Shown here piece after piece: positions 39,477 to 49,362 of a DNA stretch of 64,000 nt (the stretch's first letter is position 1; the number at the start of each line of letters is the position of its first letter). The stretch covers positions 186,001 through 250,000 of the forward strand of contig VCMS01000044.1 in the NCBI GenBank assembly GCA_022539475.1, written 5' to 3'. Both the position numbers and the translations under genes were made by a program. This stretch comes from Gracilaria domingensis. Lineage: Eukaryota > Rhodophyta > Florideophyceae > Gracilariales > Gracilariaceae. The notes under the pieces were generated by a model. It worked only from the letters and a program-made list of their open reading frames with translations, was not told where the DNA came from and did not search any database.

Positions 39477-40561
39477 ATGGCTTTCGTGAACTGCATTCCT
39501 CTCCTTAGAGGGCGAGCGTTTGTTTCCAATCGTTGTGTCGCAGAGAGGTCAGTGTCCCGCAAGTCTCAGTCAAGTGTGCGCATGCAAACCTGGAGTGACC
39601 CTGCGGTAACACAAGAATACATGGACTTTTTGTCGGGAGAGAACCAGCGTGAAGACACAACCGACTGTCAGTCTACCATTGTAGGACTAGGCCGAATTGG
39701 TGAGTTTTTGCGGTCACAAGGTGACGGGACAGATCTTGTAATACTCCGAGGGGAAGAAATCCCTCCGGACGCCCCGGGACCCGTGTATCTCTGTACTCGA
39801 AACGACGACCTCGAGGAGATCATCAAGAAATGTCCTCCTGAAAAGAAGGATGATCTTGTCTTTCTTCAAAATGGCATGTTGGAGAGATTTCTTAGAATGC
39901 ATGACTGTTCCAAAAATACTCAAGCAAACTTGTACTTCGCTGTCCCGAAGAAGGGAGCAAAACCAAAAGATGGTCTCACTGAGACAAATCCAGAGGGCCT
40001 TACTGCCGTCTGCGGTAAATGGGAAGGAGCGTTTGCCCAAAGATTGGAGAAAGCAGGACTCACTTGCAAGATTATCAAGGAACGGGATTTCAGACGCAGC
40101 CAGCTCGAAAAACTCATTTGGATTTCAGTCTTTAACCTCATTGGCGCTGTGCATGGAAAGATTCCCATGGGAGAAGTGGCAAACATGCATGTCCAAGAGG
40201 TCACCGAAATGAGCGTGGAGCTCTCGACTATGATTCGGTTTACCTTAACGGTTGGGATGATGAGCGATATTGAGAAGAGATTGATTGCGTACGCAAAGAG
40301 CGTGAAGGACTTTCCCACAGCACTCAAGGAATTCAAGTGGCGCAATGGATTCTTCTACGACTACTCAATGCTGGCCAAAAGAAACGGATTACCCGACCCT
40401 ACACCGATGCACACGTAAGTACCCAATCTCAAGATATCAAAACATCGGCACAACGACAAGGCGATATTTTCCGAGTTCTGACCAAACGTTTCTTCTTCTT
40501 TTCTGGCGACGTAAGTGGATACTTGGAAGACGGCAAGAAGATGGGTCTTATCGATTGGTAG
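39477..40561 (+). CDS. Ketopantoate-reductase-like plastid protein, one intron
   Basis: Exon 1 (39477-40414) and a small last exon (40516-40561) are joined over a 101-nt intron with GTAAGT and a TTCTTCTTTT tract before the acceptor. Without splicing the frame stops early. The product has 327 residues. The N terminus MAFVNCIPLLRGRAFVSNR is a plausible plastid transit peptide. A Rossmann-like segment follows: STIVGLGRIGEFLRSQGDGT and VYLCTRNDDLEEII. The C-terminal helical domain (QLEKLIWISVFNLIGAVHGK) resembles 6-phosphogluconate dehydrogenase and ketopantoate-reductase folds. It ends PTPMHTGYLEDGKKMGLIDW. The canonical glycine pattern is incomplete, so the reaction is uncertain. Confidence 0.65.
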
Positions 40562-40780
40562 CGTATGGATGTATGGTAATACTCTTCGTCACTTGGAAAG
40601 AATAGTCAGCCGTTGGACAAGCACAAACTCATTTCTTTAGTAGCTTGACGGCGATCCCATCTTGCCGTGATTGTAAACAATTTCCCAAACGCCGTTCTTC
40701 GAAAGCTGAAAGCGTTGTCGGAGGCTTCCAGTAAATCGAAATCGGTGTGTGAACGAAACACGATATAGATCGATGCGCTC

Positions 40781-41584
40781 TCAATAACTTGCTTTTGCTT
40801 CTCTCCTGTGTATGAGGCGTGGCCAGTCGTTTATCATTTTGTCAATGTCTTCATGTTGTTTCAAAATTCTGACAGGAACTCCATCTTGATCTTTTTCCAG
40901 ATATCGATGCGCGCTTTTGGGAGGAGGCTGTGCGAAGCGAGGTAGAGGAAGTCCTTTATCCGTCCACTTAAACGGTTTGACAACAATGCGCAATCCAAGC
41001 TTATTATAATACGCCAAGCAAACCTGCCCTCCTTTGCTAATCACTTGCTCTGCAGCGTCCGGAGAACATTCAGTGACCCGAATTTGCAGCTTGGAGCAAG
41101 TTCCTGGTCCACCTTTTGTAAGGCGTAAGCCGTCCTTTAGTCGCCGTACGCATCCACTGTGGACCAGTTGGTTCAGGCCAATTTCGGAATTCGGGTCCAA
41201 GCGACCGGTATCAACAAATCTCTGGATTCTACCAAGCGTGACTGTTTGAATATCTTTCGCGAAAGGATCGTAAGTCTTGATCTTTGGCAGACGTTTTTGT
41301 AACGGAGTTTGCCCTCCTTCAAAACCAAGTGCTACAGAATTTCTTGCTCTTTGACCCTTTTGTCCACGACCTGAGGTCTTTCCACATCCGGAGCCTCGTC
41401 CCCTGCCGACGCGAACTTCTTTCTTCCGAGCACCAGGGTTGTCGCAAATGTTTGACAACTTGAGCGATGCTCCTTGCATATGTTTGGTGAGATCCTTCAC
41501 TCGGGGTTTGTTAGCAGCTGTTCTAAGCCCTCGAATGTGGACGAATGGCAACGATGCCGTGATCGCAGGTTGAAGAGGCAGCAT
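40781..41584 (-). CDS. MRPL15: Mitochondrial large-subunit ribosomal protein uL15
   Basis: ATG at 41584 gives 267 residues. The N terminus (MLPLQPAITASLPFVHIRGLR) is an Arg-rich mitochondrial presequence. The uL15 signature follows: LSNICDNPGARKKEVRVGRG, then RGSGCGKTSGRGQKGQRARN and EGGQTPLQKRLPK. Later parts, LGRIQRFVDTGRLDPNSEI and KLQIRVTECSPDAAEQVISKG, match mitochondrial uL15m, which has a longer C-terminal extension than bacterial L15. The protein sits near the peptide exit region of the mitoribosome. Convergent with the reductase-like gene. Confidence 0.92.
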   Translation of the reverse strand: MLPLQPAITASLPFVHIRGLRTAANKPRVKDLTKHMQGASLKLSNICDNPGARKKEVRVGRGRGSGCGKTSGRGQKGQRARNSVALGFEGGQTPLQKRLPKIKTYDPFAKDIQTVTLGRIQRFVDTGRLDPNSEIGLNQLVHSGCVRRLKDGLRLTKGGPGTCSKLQIRVTECSPDAAEQVISKGGQVCLAYYNKLGLRIVVKPFKWTDKGLPLPRFAQPPPKSAHRYLEKDQDGVPVRILKQHEDIDKMINDWPRLIHRREAKASY

Positions 41585-42150
41585 TCTTGAAATGAAGAAG
41601 CCTTCTTAAATTGAAAAAGCTTCCAGAGGAGCTTTTCGAGTGTTGCCAAACTTGAATGAGTCGTGATTCAAAAGAGGAGAGAGATTGTTCACCGTCGAAT
41701 CATTCACAATGATTATGATATCCTCGAGACAAGCCGCGAAAGCTCTGCCGGATGGATCGGCGTAGCGATATGTGATGCTGCTCGTTGATTATTATCACAC
41801 ACCTGATTCAGATGAAGTACCTTCAAAGTTATATTGATCCGAAATATCAGATTGATGCTCTGATCGCATATTTCAGATCCAGGAATTTTGCTCATGGAAT
41901 GAAAGCATGATGTTTCGTCGTTTTTTGTTTTCGGATAGAAACATCACGTTGTGTTTTGGTTGATTGACCATGACCTGTGACGCGCCATGGAAAGACGGGC
42001 ATGAAGTCGTTTGACGTCGGAGCTTGTTCATTGTGAATCCCCATCTGTCATCCAGCTTGTATATCTACGCACAGTCAACGAGTTGTTTATCGCATCGGTT
42101 GATTGAACTTACCGCGTATTCTCGCCGTCCGTGAGGTTTTTAGCGACATA
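41585..42150. other. Divergent intergenic region (uL15m / SRP14)
   Basis: About 570 bases between two divergent starts. No gene is seen. It should contain the promoters of both flanking genes. Confidence 0.5.
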
Positions 42151-42541
42151 ATGGTATTCTTGGACCAAAACGCGTTCATGTCAGAACTCTCAAAACTCTA
42201 CACTCAAAAGTAAGACTACGTAGCGCCCCTTCCTCACGTCTTGGGATCTTGTTATGCTCTTTCCTGACGCATTTGTTTATTTGCCCAGCAAAACGAAAGG
42301 ATCTGTATGGATTACAATGAAACGCGTTCAACGGCCTATAAACACTGGCAAGCAGAAGCTGTCTCTTGAACCACCTTTCTGTCTCGTTCATGCTACGGAT
42401 GGAAAACGCAAACTCGCCTGTGTCGTCTCAACTGGAGACCATGTACGGTTCCATATGGATTTGTTTACAATTATAAAAGCAAACGCTACCAACCTGCAGA
42501 AGCCGAAGCGCAATCGAAAGAATAATAACAGCTCAAACTAA
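42151..42541 (+). CDS. SRP14: Signal recognition particle 14 kDa protein, one intron
   Basis: Partner of SRP9 in the Alu domain of the signal recognition particle, which pauses translation of secretory proteins. Exon 1 is 42151-42209 (MVFLDQNAFMSELSKLYTQ), the intron is 79 nt with GTAAGA and TTGCCCAG ends, and exon 2 is 42289-42541. The product has 103 residues. The junction gives KLYTQNKTKGSVWITMKRV, matching human RLFQKCRTSGSVYITLKKY. Then come LVHATDGKRKLACVVSTGDH and VRFHMDLFTIIKANATNL, matching LLRATDGKKKISTVVSSKE and FQMAYSNLLRANMDGL. The basic tail KPKRNRKNNN is typical. Confidence 0.92.
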
Positions 42542-42717
42542 CATATGCTATCACATAATTGATTGCAATAGAGTGCATGGTAGCAAGCATTTTATCGACC
42601 TCAGTGCTCAGAATTGTTTGTTACATAAACTTGATCTTGCCTTCGTCAGGCTTAACGGAAAGATAAGGGCCTAACTGTCGACTCGAGCTGCTTATCAACC
42701 GCGCAACAAGGCCTATC

Positions 42718-43686
42718 CTACAGTGCTTTCACTTCAGGAGTGACCGGTTCAGATTCTACTGTCTTTTGAGGAGTAGACATCGGTGTGTGAAGAATCTTCT
42801 TCTCATCTACAGCCTTGGTATCCTCCTGCTTTTCAGCGGGGGTCTTGGTGGCCTCCTCCTCTTTGACGGGGGATGGCGGTTGAATTTGGGGAGGGGTAAC
42901 ATCCTTGGCGGTCACAGGCGGCAACAGTGCCACTGCACGCGGAATAAGCTCCAGTTTCTCTGTGGCATGAAGATCTACATTCATGATGCGCTCTTGCACA
43001 GAAACACTCTCCCACCGCACAGGCTGGGTGATCTGATTCACAGTGGTGAAATACCGGTCCTGTGCGATCCAGAAGGCGTGATGGGCACATTGGAACACAA
43101 CCTGATGTTTCTCCTGAGCAGCTTTCATCCTCTTGATCATATCGTCCAACTTGGTCTGATGCTCACCTCTTGCAACGCTCAGCTTTTCGAGATTGCGTTG
43201 CAATTGCTTCTGACGCTTTCCGGGCTTCTTCTGCAACTTATCGACCTTCCTCTGGTAGCGCATTACCTCCGTATAACTGGTCTCCACATGAGCGCAGTCC
43301 TTCTCGATGTCATCCATTAGCTTGAGATACCCCTCTAGAACGGCAATTACTTTGTTATGTGGGGCTTCTGGTCCTTCGTTGACGAGTAGCTTCTGTTGCA
43401 TCTGTTGCACGGCGGTTTCTACTTCCTTCGCATGAGTCTTTACATCACCATCATCAGGAAATGCTGCAGACAAAGTCTCAGTAAATACTTTTTCCTCCTT
43501 TGCGACAGAGAGCCAAGCGTCGCGGGTAGTGCCAATACTTTTGATTAGCGATTTGACAGACGTTGACACGGCTGTCAGTTGGCCTCGTAGATTGGTGAAC
43601 TCAGAACTTATGCCGGACTGTATGGTCTTCTTTCTGGTGGTAGACTTGTTTAACTTCTTTTTTGTAGCATGTTTAATGCCTGCCAT
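42718..43686 (-). CDS. BAR-domain-like coiled-coil protein 2
   Basis: ATG at 43686 gives 322 residues. Residues about 25-245 are helical, with EFTNLRGQLTAVSTSVKSLI, AKEVETAVQQMQQKLLVNEG, MRYQRKVDKLQKKPGKRQKQ and KLDDMIKRMKAAQEKHQVVF. The segment FQCAHHAFWIAQDRYFTTVN ends the helical core as in BAR proteins. The tail (about 250-322) is Pro/Glu/Thr-rich and probably disordered (PPQIQPPSPVKEEEATKTP). It is comparable in layout to the BAR-like gene at 35.4 kb. Membrane binding is inferred. Confidence 0.6.
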   Translation of the reverse strand: MAGIKHATKKKLNKSTTRKKTIQSGISSEFTNLRGQLTAVSTSVKSLIKSIGTTRDAWLSVAKEEKVFTETLSAAFPDDGDVKTHAKEVETAVQQMQQKLLVNEGPEAPHNKVIAVLEGYLKLMDDIEKDCAHVETSYTEVMRYQRKVDKLQKKPGKRQKQLQRNLEKLSVARGEHQTKLDDMIKRMKAAQEKHQVVFQCAHHAFWIAQDRYFTTVNQITQPVRWESVSVQERIMNVDLHATEKLELIPRAVALLPPVTAKDVTPPQIQPPSPVKEEEATKTPAEKQEDTKAVDEKKILHTPMSTPQKTVESEPVTPEVKAL

Positions 43687-44300
43687 TGTTGAGGAAAGAA
43701 GAGTGAAGCTGAAGAGGAGGAAGGAAGCGCGGTGGCGAGTGTGAAGCGGATGTACGTGATGCGGCAGAGCTCTTTTAATACGAGCTGCGACAAGTTAAAT
43801 ACGAGAAGGCGCGGGAAAGTTAAGGGGCTCCAGAGTCTCGAGGACTGGCGGCGTCGAAGCGTATGAAGAGTTATGTAGCGCGTGAATGAATCGTGATGGG
43901 GCGCCAAGGGCACGCGTGATGGGCGGATGCGTATCACATGTAAGCGCGCTGACAAGTCTTCGGTTGATCCCGCCGCGCCCAATCAAAGTGCGCAATACGC
44001 GAGCAAATTATCTTCGTAGCAAAATTACAGATGTCGCTCCGACAAACGTGCAAACCGCTTTGGTACAACATCAACGCTAGCCTGTCCGTTCCTGTCATGC
44101 CGTTCTTTGCGCCACCTTCCTCGCACTCCGCGCCAGGCCTCCGATGCGACGCATTCGTCGCCCGTTGTAAGCACCGTATCATGCTGGCCCGCTTTTCCTT
44201 CCACTTGCGTACACTAGTGCCGGCGAACGCGTAAGCCAACCCCGACCAGCACACCTGCATAGCTGAGTCCTACTGTTCAGTCGTATAACCGCCCTCAGCA
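43687..44300. other. Intergenic region
   Basis: About 610 bases upstream of the BAR-like protein 2 gene and downstream of NSA2, which is on the same strand. No gene is seen. Confidence 0.5.
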
Positions 44301-45083
44301 CTAGACGCATAGCACAGCATTAATGCACCCGTCGTTCTCAGGGTTGTTTGTAACCTGCGCGTACTTGCCCCACACAACCTTACCCGAGTTGGTGACCAGC
44401 CCTAGCTCCGACACGTTCACCTCAATAATGGTACCTCGAGTAATAACGCCTAATTGAGTGAACATCTGGCTACTGGGGTTCTTCTTGACACCGATGATGT
44501 CGAGGCAAAACGTGGTCTTCAGCTCCGGGTGAGTGACGTGTGCCTTCTTAAAGCGCAGGCCCATCGGTCGAATAAAGCGCTCGTACTTCGGAGGCTTTCT
44601 CGTGAACGCCTCTCCCACATACGTCACCTTTGTGACCATTCTCTTCCATTGCTTCTTTTGTCGCTTTCCAGTCTTGATAACCTTGAACATCTCATCCTCA
44701 GCAATGGGTCGAACCTTTGGCAGTGGCACATCCCACTTACCAGCCTTCTCCTTCCTCTTTTGTTTGAGAGTGTTGCTGAGCACCTTCGATCGCGTTTGTT
44801 GTTCACGGTCCAACAAGTACGCTGGCAACGCACCATCTTGGACCTGCTGTTCTTGTGTAGTCTTCTTATCGTTTTCAAAGTGTTGGTTGATCGCCTTCTT
44901 CATAGCGGCCTTCTCCTTAAATCTCTGCTTGTTGAAAATCTTCGCCTTAATTCCTGTCAACGTATGCGCCTGTTCGGCGCGTCTGCGCGCTTGTCGCGCA
45001 TTGCGTTTACGCTGGCGCTCATGGGCATCCATACGCACGCCGAAGCGCTTGCGATGCAGCTCAATGTAATCGCCCTGCGCCAT
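44301..45083 (-). CDS. NSA2: Ribosome biogenesis protein NSA2
   Basis: Pre-60S assembly factor of the eS8 fold needed for ITS2 processing. ATG at 45083 gives 260 residues, the exact size of human NSA2 (TINP1). Signatures: [80 protein letters not shown] and [20 protein letters not shown]. The C terminus ends [20 protein letters not shown], nearly identical to the human end. No intron. One of the most conserved proteins here. Confidence 0.97.
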   Translation of the reverse strand: MAQGDYIELHRKRFGVRMDAHERQRKRNARQARRRAEQAHTLTGIKAKIFNKQRFKEKAAMKKAINQHFENDKKTTQEQQVQDGALPAYLLDREQQTRSKVLSNTLKQKRKEKAGKWDVPLPKVRPIAEDEMFKVIKTGKRQKKQWKRMVTKVTYVGEAFTRKPPKYERFIRPMGLRFKKAHVTHPELKTTFCLDIIGVKKNPSSQMFTQLGVITRGTIIEVNVSELGLVTNSGKVVWGKYAQVTNNPENDGCINAVLCV

Positions 45084-45996
45084 TTTGAGTTCGGACAGAT
45101 ACGGCTAAAGAAGGCGGTCGAAATAGAGCACACCAGTCTAATTCAGCAGCAGCTTTGAAAGAGAGCTTCTCCAGATTTGTCGAGGGGGGGAGACGTTTGG
45201 CTAGAGCGCGTGCGGCGTTCACCTGCGAATGGTGCCGAATATCTGCCAGGGGTGCGGTAGGCGTCGCCGCCGGCGTCCTCGTTGATACCGATTCGATCAT
45301 GTGACAGACGTAACACGTGTCCTATCGTCGCAACTGCGGCAGCTGGCTGCGAGAGGACACCTGTTGGGTTTCATTTGGTTTGTTCCACGCTCGAATCGAC
45401 TTGAACGAAGCTGGTATCTATGCTTCGGTCTGCCGTGCAGACCTGGCCTGAAGGTACTCTGCATCTCGCCGTTCCCACCGATGGGGTTTAAAGTTCCAAT
45501 CCTTTTTCTTCCCTCAACGACGGTAATTTAGGCGTCTATGATAGCTTGCTTCGCAGCCGCCCGGGATAGACAATGCCGATTTCTCGTGTAGGAATCGGGA
45601 GCAGACTTATTAATATCATAACACGTGGTATGCGTGTATGGGAGGCCTGCTCCGTTGTATCAAATTAGGCAGGGGGTGCCCCAAAGTTTCGCAGACTGCG
45701 ATAGCCTCGCCTTGCCTCGGCTTCCTCCCGGTCTCACCTGGCGAGCTACACGCGACAAGTGCGAAGGGGTCAAAGATTTCGTTAACCACGGAAACGAGAT
45801 TTATTTAGATACGAACTACTTCGGCAGGAGTTCCTTCTCGGTAGCCACTTCTACAGAACAACGCCACTGTCGCTCGTGTTCTGCTAGCACTGCGTACTAT
45901 AGGCCCAAGGTCGGAAACAGCAGGCCTAAAACGGCATCATTCCAGCGTACTTGATTCGACCAGGGCCCACTCCTAACGGAAACACATCGAAAAGAA
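45084..45996. other. Intergenic region
   Basis: About 910 bases between two divergent starts. Several short frames are present on both strands but none has a recognisable domain. Confidence 0.5.
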
Positions 45997-46428
45997 ATGG
46001 TTGAATACGAATTTCCCGCGCCTCCACCCAAGCGCTACGTCTTCAAGACTACGTCAAAAAAGCCCACGGTCAGACCTCGCATCGCAGCCGGTGCGTCAAT
46101 CGGATGCTTTGCGGGAGTGGGTTACGGTCTTGCAGTGGGTGTGGGGCGCATGCGATCAGTTGGAAGAAACACGGCTGTTGTGACACCATCACTCTCACCA
46201 GCACCCTTCGCTCATGATGGTGCCATCATGGGCGCATTCTGCGGCGTTATGGTCGGTGCCGGCTTCGCGTCAGCAATCGCATTTCACATTGGGTACGAAT
46301 GGAAAGTGTTTCAAAAGCGGGCTGCCGATCATGCCGAGTTGATGAGACGACGCACCGTGCGTTGCATGCAGGTTCTTGGGTGTTGGTTGCAACAGCGGCG
46401 GAACATATTGGAACGGTACAATTGCTGA
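45997..46428 (+). CDS. Small membrane protein with glycine-rich helices
   Basis: ATG at 45997 gives 143 residues. Two hydrophobic helices with small-residue spacing are seen: IAAGASIGCFAGVGYGLAVG and GAIMGAFCGVMVGAGFASAI. The Gly/Ala zipper pattern recalls Tim17/22/23-type or other mitochondrial or plastid inner-membrane proteins. The end is basic (KRAADHAELMRRRTVRCM). The last 160 bases overlap the 3' part of the DnaJ-type finger gene on the other strand. No firm family. Confidence 0.5.
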   Translation: MVEYEFPAPPPKRYVFKTTSKKPTVRPRIAAGASIGCFAGVGYGLAVGVGRMRSVGRNTAVVTPSLSPAPFAHDGAIMGAFCGVMVGAGFASAIAFHIGYEWKVFQKRAADHAELMRRRTVRCMQVLGCWLQQRRNILERYNC

Positions 46429-46888
46429 TAGCATAAGTGCGTTTCGTACCACGTCAAAGCACCGAAGGAGAGCGATAGACATCGCTTCTACACGTGCAGA
46501 GAAGCCTCCGGATGGGCGAACTCCAGAACCATCGCACATGGAACATGGAACAAAGCGGCGCATCACGCACAAAGGGCATGGTAAGATACGCGTGAACCTA
46601 TCAGCGAACGACTGCTCAACGGTTAGTCATAATATTCATCGCTAGACGAAACGCGTTTTAAAGATCCGAACGCACGCATATACCCTCACCGTCACACAGA
46701 GTGCAGCGAATAATTCCGAAACCGGCGCAACGTGGACATCTTCTTCTCGCTCTTCGGCGTACAAACAAACCTTTTCGCTCTCTTCTAACGGACAAGGAGC
46801 CAGCCAGTTTTGTGACCACAACACCACCCAAGGCACCCGCAATAACCGCGCCAGGCAGAATGCCTATGCGGAGGGAGCAGGTTTGCAT
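46270..46888 (-). CDS. DnaJ-type cysteine-rich zinc-finger protein (BSD2-like), probably spliced
   Basis: ATG at 46888 begins MQTCSLRIGILPGAVIAGAL, a hydrophobic segment, then RRRARRRCPRCAGFGIIRC followed by TLCDGEG, two CxxCxGxG-like half-sites. The frame soon ends unspliced, but about 110 bases on, after a GACTAAC branch motif, another frame reads CPLCVMRRFVPCSMCDGSGV, a second zinc pair. A gene with CxxC(x)G pairs on both sides of a short intron resembles plastid BSD2-like chaperones that assist Rubisco assembly. The exact splice junction and the 3' end are uncertain; the given end is that of the second frame. Confidence 0.5.
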
Positions 46889-47581
46889 GGGAAAGGATGC
46901 TCAGACTAAGGATTGAAAGAATAGGTCGCAGCGATGGATTACTTGACACTCTTCTTGTTTCGCGCTTCTTGGTAAACGTTTGTCATGGATAAGATTTGCG
47001 GTGTTGTGCTGTAGATACAAGGGTACGACGGTACCCTTGTACCCAGCCGACGGGATGTGGTGGTTGGGAACTTCCAAATAGCAGCGCTCAGAGCTACACG
47101 TAGCCGAGGAAGCGGTATGAGAGCGACGCGTCACGCGTGCACGCACCTCAGGAGTGTACACGTATATGTTTGGCCATGCTTTGCTCGCTGTGCCCCTGCA
47201 TTGGATGCCCCTGCATTGGACAGGGGACCGCGCATTGGAGACCAATTTGTCTCCAACCGTCACACTCGATGATCGGCAAACTGATGCCGTGTAGATATCT
47301 CTATGTACGAAGGTACCTTCGTACGTGTAGTAGCTACTGACTGTCAACTCATTCTTCTTTCTTGCTTAGTCCAGGGCACTTTCATTGCGACACCAACACT
47401 GTTAGTCTAACAGCTAGGAATTCAGACCTACTCGCAAGCTCTGTTTTCCCTCAGAACAAAAGTCACAAGAGTAGCGCAATCATTCACCACTGCATCTCGC
47501 ATGCCCGAAAAACGATCATTCTGTTGATCCGCAGTGATTGTTGGCCATCCGATTGAGCTTCGCGCCCGTTCTCGTCCCACC
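46889..47581. other. Divergent intergenic region with GGTACC-type palindromes
   Basis: About 690 bases between divergent starts. It contains GGGTACGACGGTACCCTTGT at 47021 and a perfect 20-bp palindrome at 47305. A CCCCTGCATTGGA unit is repeated in tandem near 47190-47220. No gene is seen. Confidence 0.6.
47305..47324. promoter_or_regulatory. Perfect 20-bp palindrome containing GGTACC
   Basis: GTACGAAGGTACCTTCGTAC is its own reverse complement. It lies about 260 bases upstream of the APH-1 start codon. It may be a binding site for a dimeric protein or could form a cruciform. The function is not known. Confidence 0.6.
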
Positions 47582-48310
47582 ATGGCCACTCTCGTTACAA
47601 TTGGAGTACTGTTAATATCTGCCGGTCCGTTGTTTGCGATGTGGCTCGTCACATTGCAGCGTCGATCCCACTTGCTTGTCATCGCCATTCTCTCCGCGTT
47701 CACATGGTGCATCGCCATGTTGCTAACTTCTGCGATTTGGCTCGCAATTCCTCCTCTGAAGGACATCTATCCCTATGTTCTGTTCCTGGCTGTCACTGTC
47801 CAAGAGCTGGCTCGGTTTGCTCTCAGCTGCAGTTTTCGAACGCTTCTCAATTTTGGCGAAAACGTTCAGGCCTTCATTCGTCCTGGTGTGAAGAACGACT
47901 TCCGAACGAGCGTCTCCGTCGGAGCTGGTTTCGGATTCATGTCCGTCGCTGTCAACTTTTACTCCCTTGTCGCTAGCGAATTTGCAGATGACACCTCTAT
48001 ATATATCGACAACTGCGACATTAACTTCTTCGTTGCTGGTTCGGGCTTTGCACTTGCCTTTTACATTCTACATGTTCTTGTAGCCATTATTGTGTGGCCG
48101 TCTTACTTCAAAGAAAAAGGGTGGCTTCTTAGTGTTTGTGGCTACGCTTTGCATCTCGTCGCTTCGGAAGCTACTCTCATCAACAGGCGTCAGAATGGTT
48201 GCCAATGGGGCTTAATTTTAGTCTGGGTCCTTGTCACCTTAACTTTCTCTTTCGCTGTCTACCTCACCAAAATCAGATTTCGCACTGCCGCAGAAACAAC
48301 AAACGCTTAA
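47582..48310 (+). CDS. APH1: Gamma-secretase subunit APH-1
   Basis: Scaffold subunit of gamma-secretase, the intramembrane aspartyl protease, in the endomembrane system. ATG at 47582 gives 242 residues with seven hydrophobic helices. Family features: TIGVLLISAGPLFAMWLVTL at the start, PYVLFLAVTVQELARFALSC, the glycine-rich GAGFGFMSVAVNFYSLVASE (human GLSFGIISGVFSVINIL), and the two conserved histidines in FYILHVLVAIIVW and GYALHLVASEATLINRR. Convergent with the longin-like gene. Confidence 0.9.
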   Translation: MATLVTIGVLLISAGPLFAMWLVTLQRRSHLLVIAILSAFTWCIAMLLTSAIWLAIPPLKDIYPYVLFLAVTVQELARFALSCSFRTLLNFGENVQAFIRPGVKNDFRTSVSVGAGFGFMSVAVNFYSLVASEFADDTSIYIDNCDINFFVAGSGFALAFYILHVLVAIIVWPSYFKEKGWLLSVCGYALHLVASEATLINRRQNGCQWGLILVWVLVTLTFSFAVYLTKIRFRTAAETTNA

Positions 48311-48441
48311 TTTTGTTCGTATCAGAACATGTTTCCGTCATCCCCGTATCTAATTTTGTCCACGCGAACCTTCGAGAGCACGCATTAACGAGAAAACTGC
48401 GTTGTATGTCAGTTAATGCAACTCTGGCAAACATGCGCCTC

Positions 48442-49362
48442 TTAACTATACTTACGGTGCCTCAGAATGACTGTGCAATTTGTAATTGCTTCTTGTACCA
48501 ATGTACATGCGCTCGAAGGTTGTGTTAATACAAGCAATGTTGCGGATTCCACTCTCTCTATGCGAATGGTTTCGCCTAAAGTTATGACAGAACTCTCGTC
48601 ACCCTGCTTAGCGAGAACATCGTCCCCGGCCGCGAACAATGCTTGCAGATCGGCAAGAAGAGCTCCGCCGCCAACTGGAGATGAGGAATACCAAACTCTG
48701 TACAAAGATTTGCTGAAAGTGTCACCTGGATCGTGCTTGAGAAGAAAAACCTGCTTCACACCTTCTTCTGACTCCACTGCACGCAGAGAAGCTCGTTGGT
48801 TAGGTGACTTTCTTCAGTTTCGTACTAATGCACTAACTTACATGACTGCATAAGTGGACGAACGGAAGAAATCACTGCAGTTCGCACTTTGGAATTAAAT
48901 GACTTAAAGACGTGTTCAACATATTCTTCGTTTCCAAGTTGCATGGTCAGCAAACGCTCACCGTATTCTGCCTTAAACATTGTAAGCAGCTCTAATCCTA
49001 GCACATGCCCGTAAGAAGCTCCCTTTTCGCGAAAAAGAAGTTAGAGACGTATCATGCATGACCATGGCATTCAGCGCAATAGCAAATTAAAGCGTACTCA
49101 CATCACGAGTGTCATGGAAAACCACCGCCCGCAAGAACTCTTTTTCTGAGTGCAAATCATCAACTGGTAACTCAACCAGGGAGATGCAAACGTTTTCGAG
49201 CTCAATTGTTGCCACAGGCACAGATATTGACCCCACAGCAAATTCACACATTGCCGTAACAAGCCCAGCGATCATTCTTGGCTGATTTAAAGGCTTCGCA
49301 ATGCTTCTTCGGTACAGCACAATCCCCCCCCGTCCTGTGATTATCATCAGACTGTGCAACAT
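48442..49362 (-). CDS. Longin-like protein, three exons
   Basis: Exons 49362-49102, 49022-48842 and 48776-48442 are joined by introns of 79 nt (GTGAGT..AAAAG) and 65 nt (GTAAGT..GTGCAG). All junctions keep the frame and give 258 residues. The N terminus MLHSLMIITGRGGIVLYRRS, followed by a helix (MIAGLVTAMCEFAVGSI) and strands (IELENVCISLVEL), has the beta-hairpin, strand and helix order of a longin domain, as in SNAREs, adaptor subunits and SRP-receptor alpha. The second part contains LELLTMFKAEYGERLL and the third VFLLKHDPGDTFSKSLYRVW. The whole protein is not assigned to a known family. A trafficking role is inferred. Confidence 0.6.
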
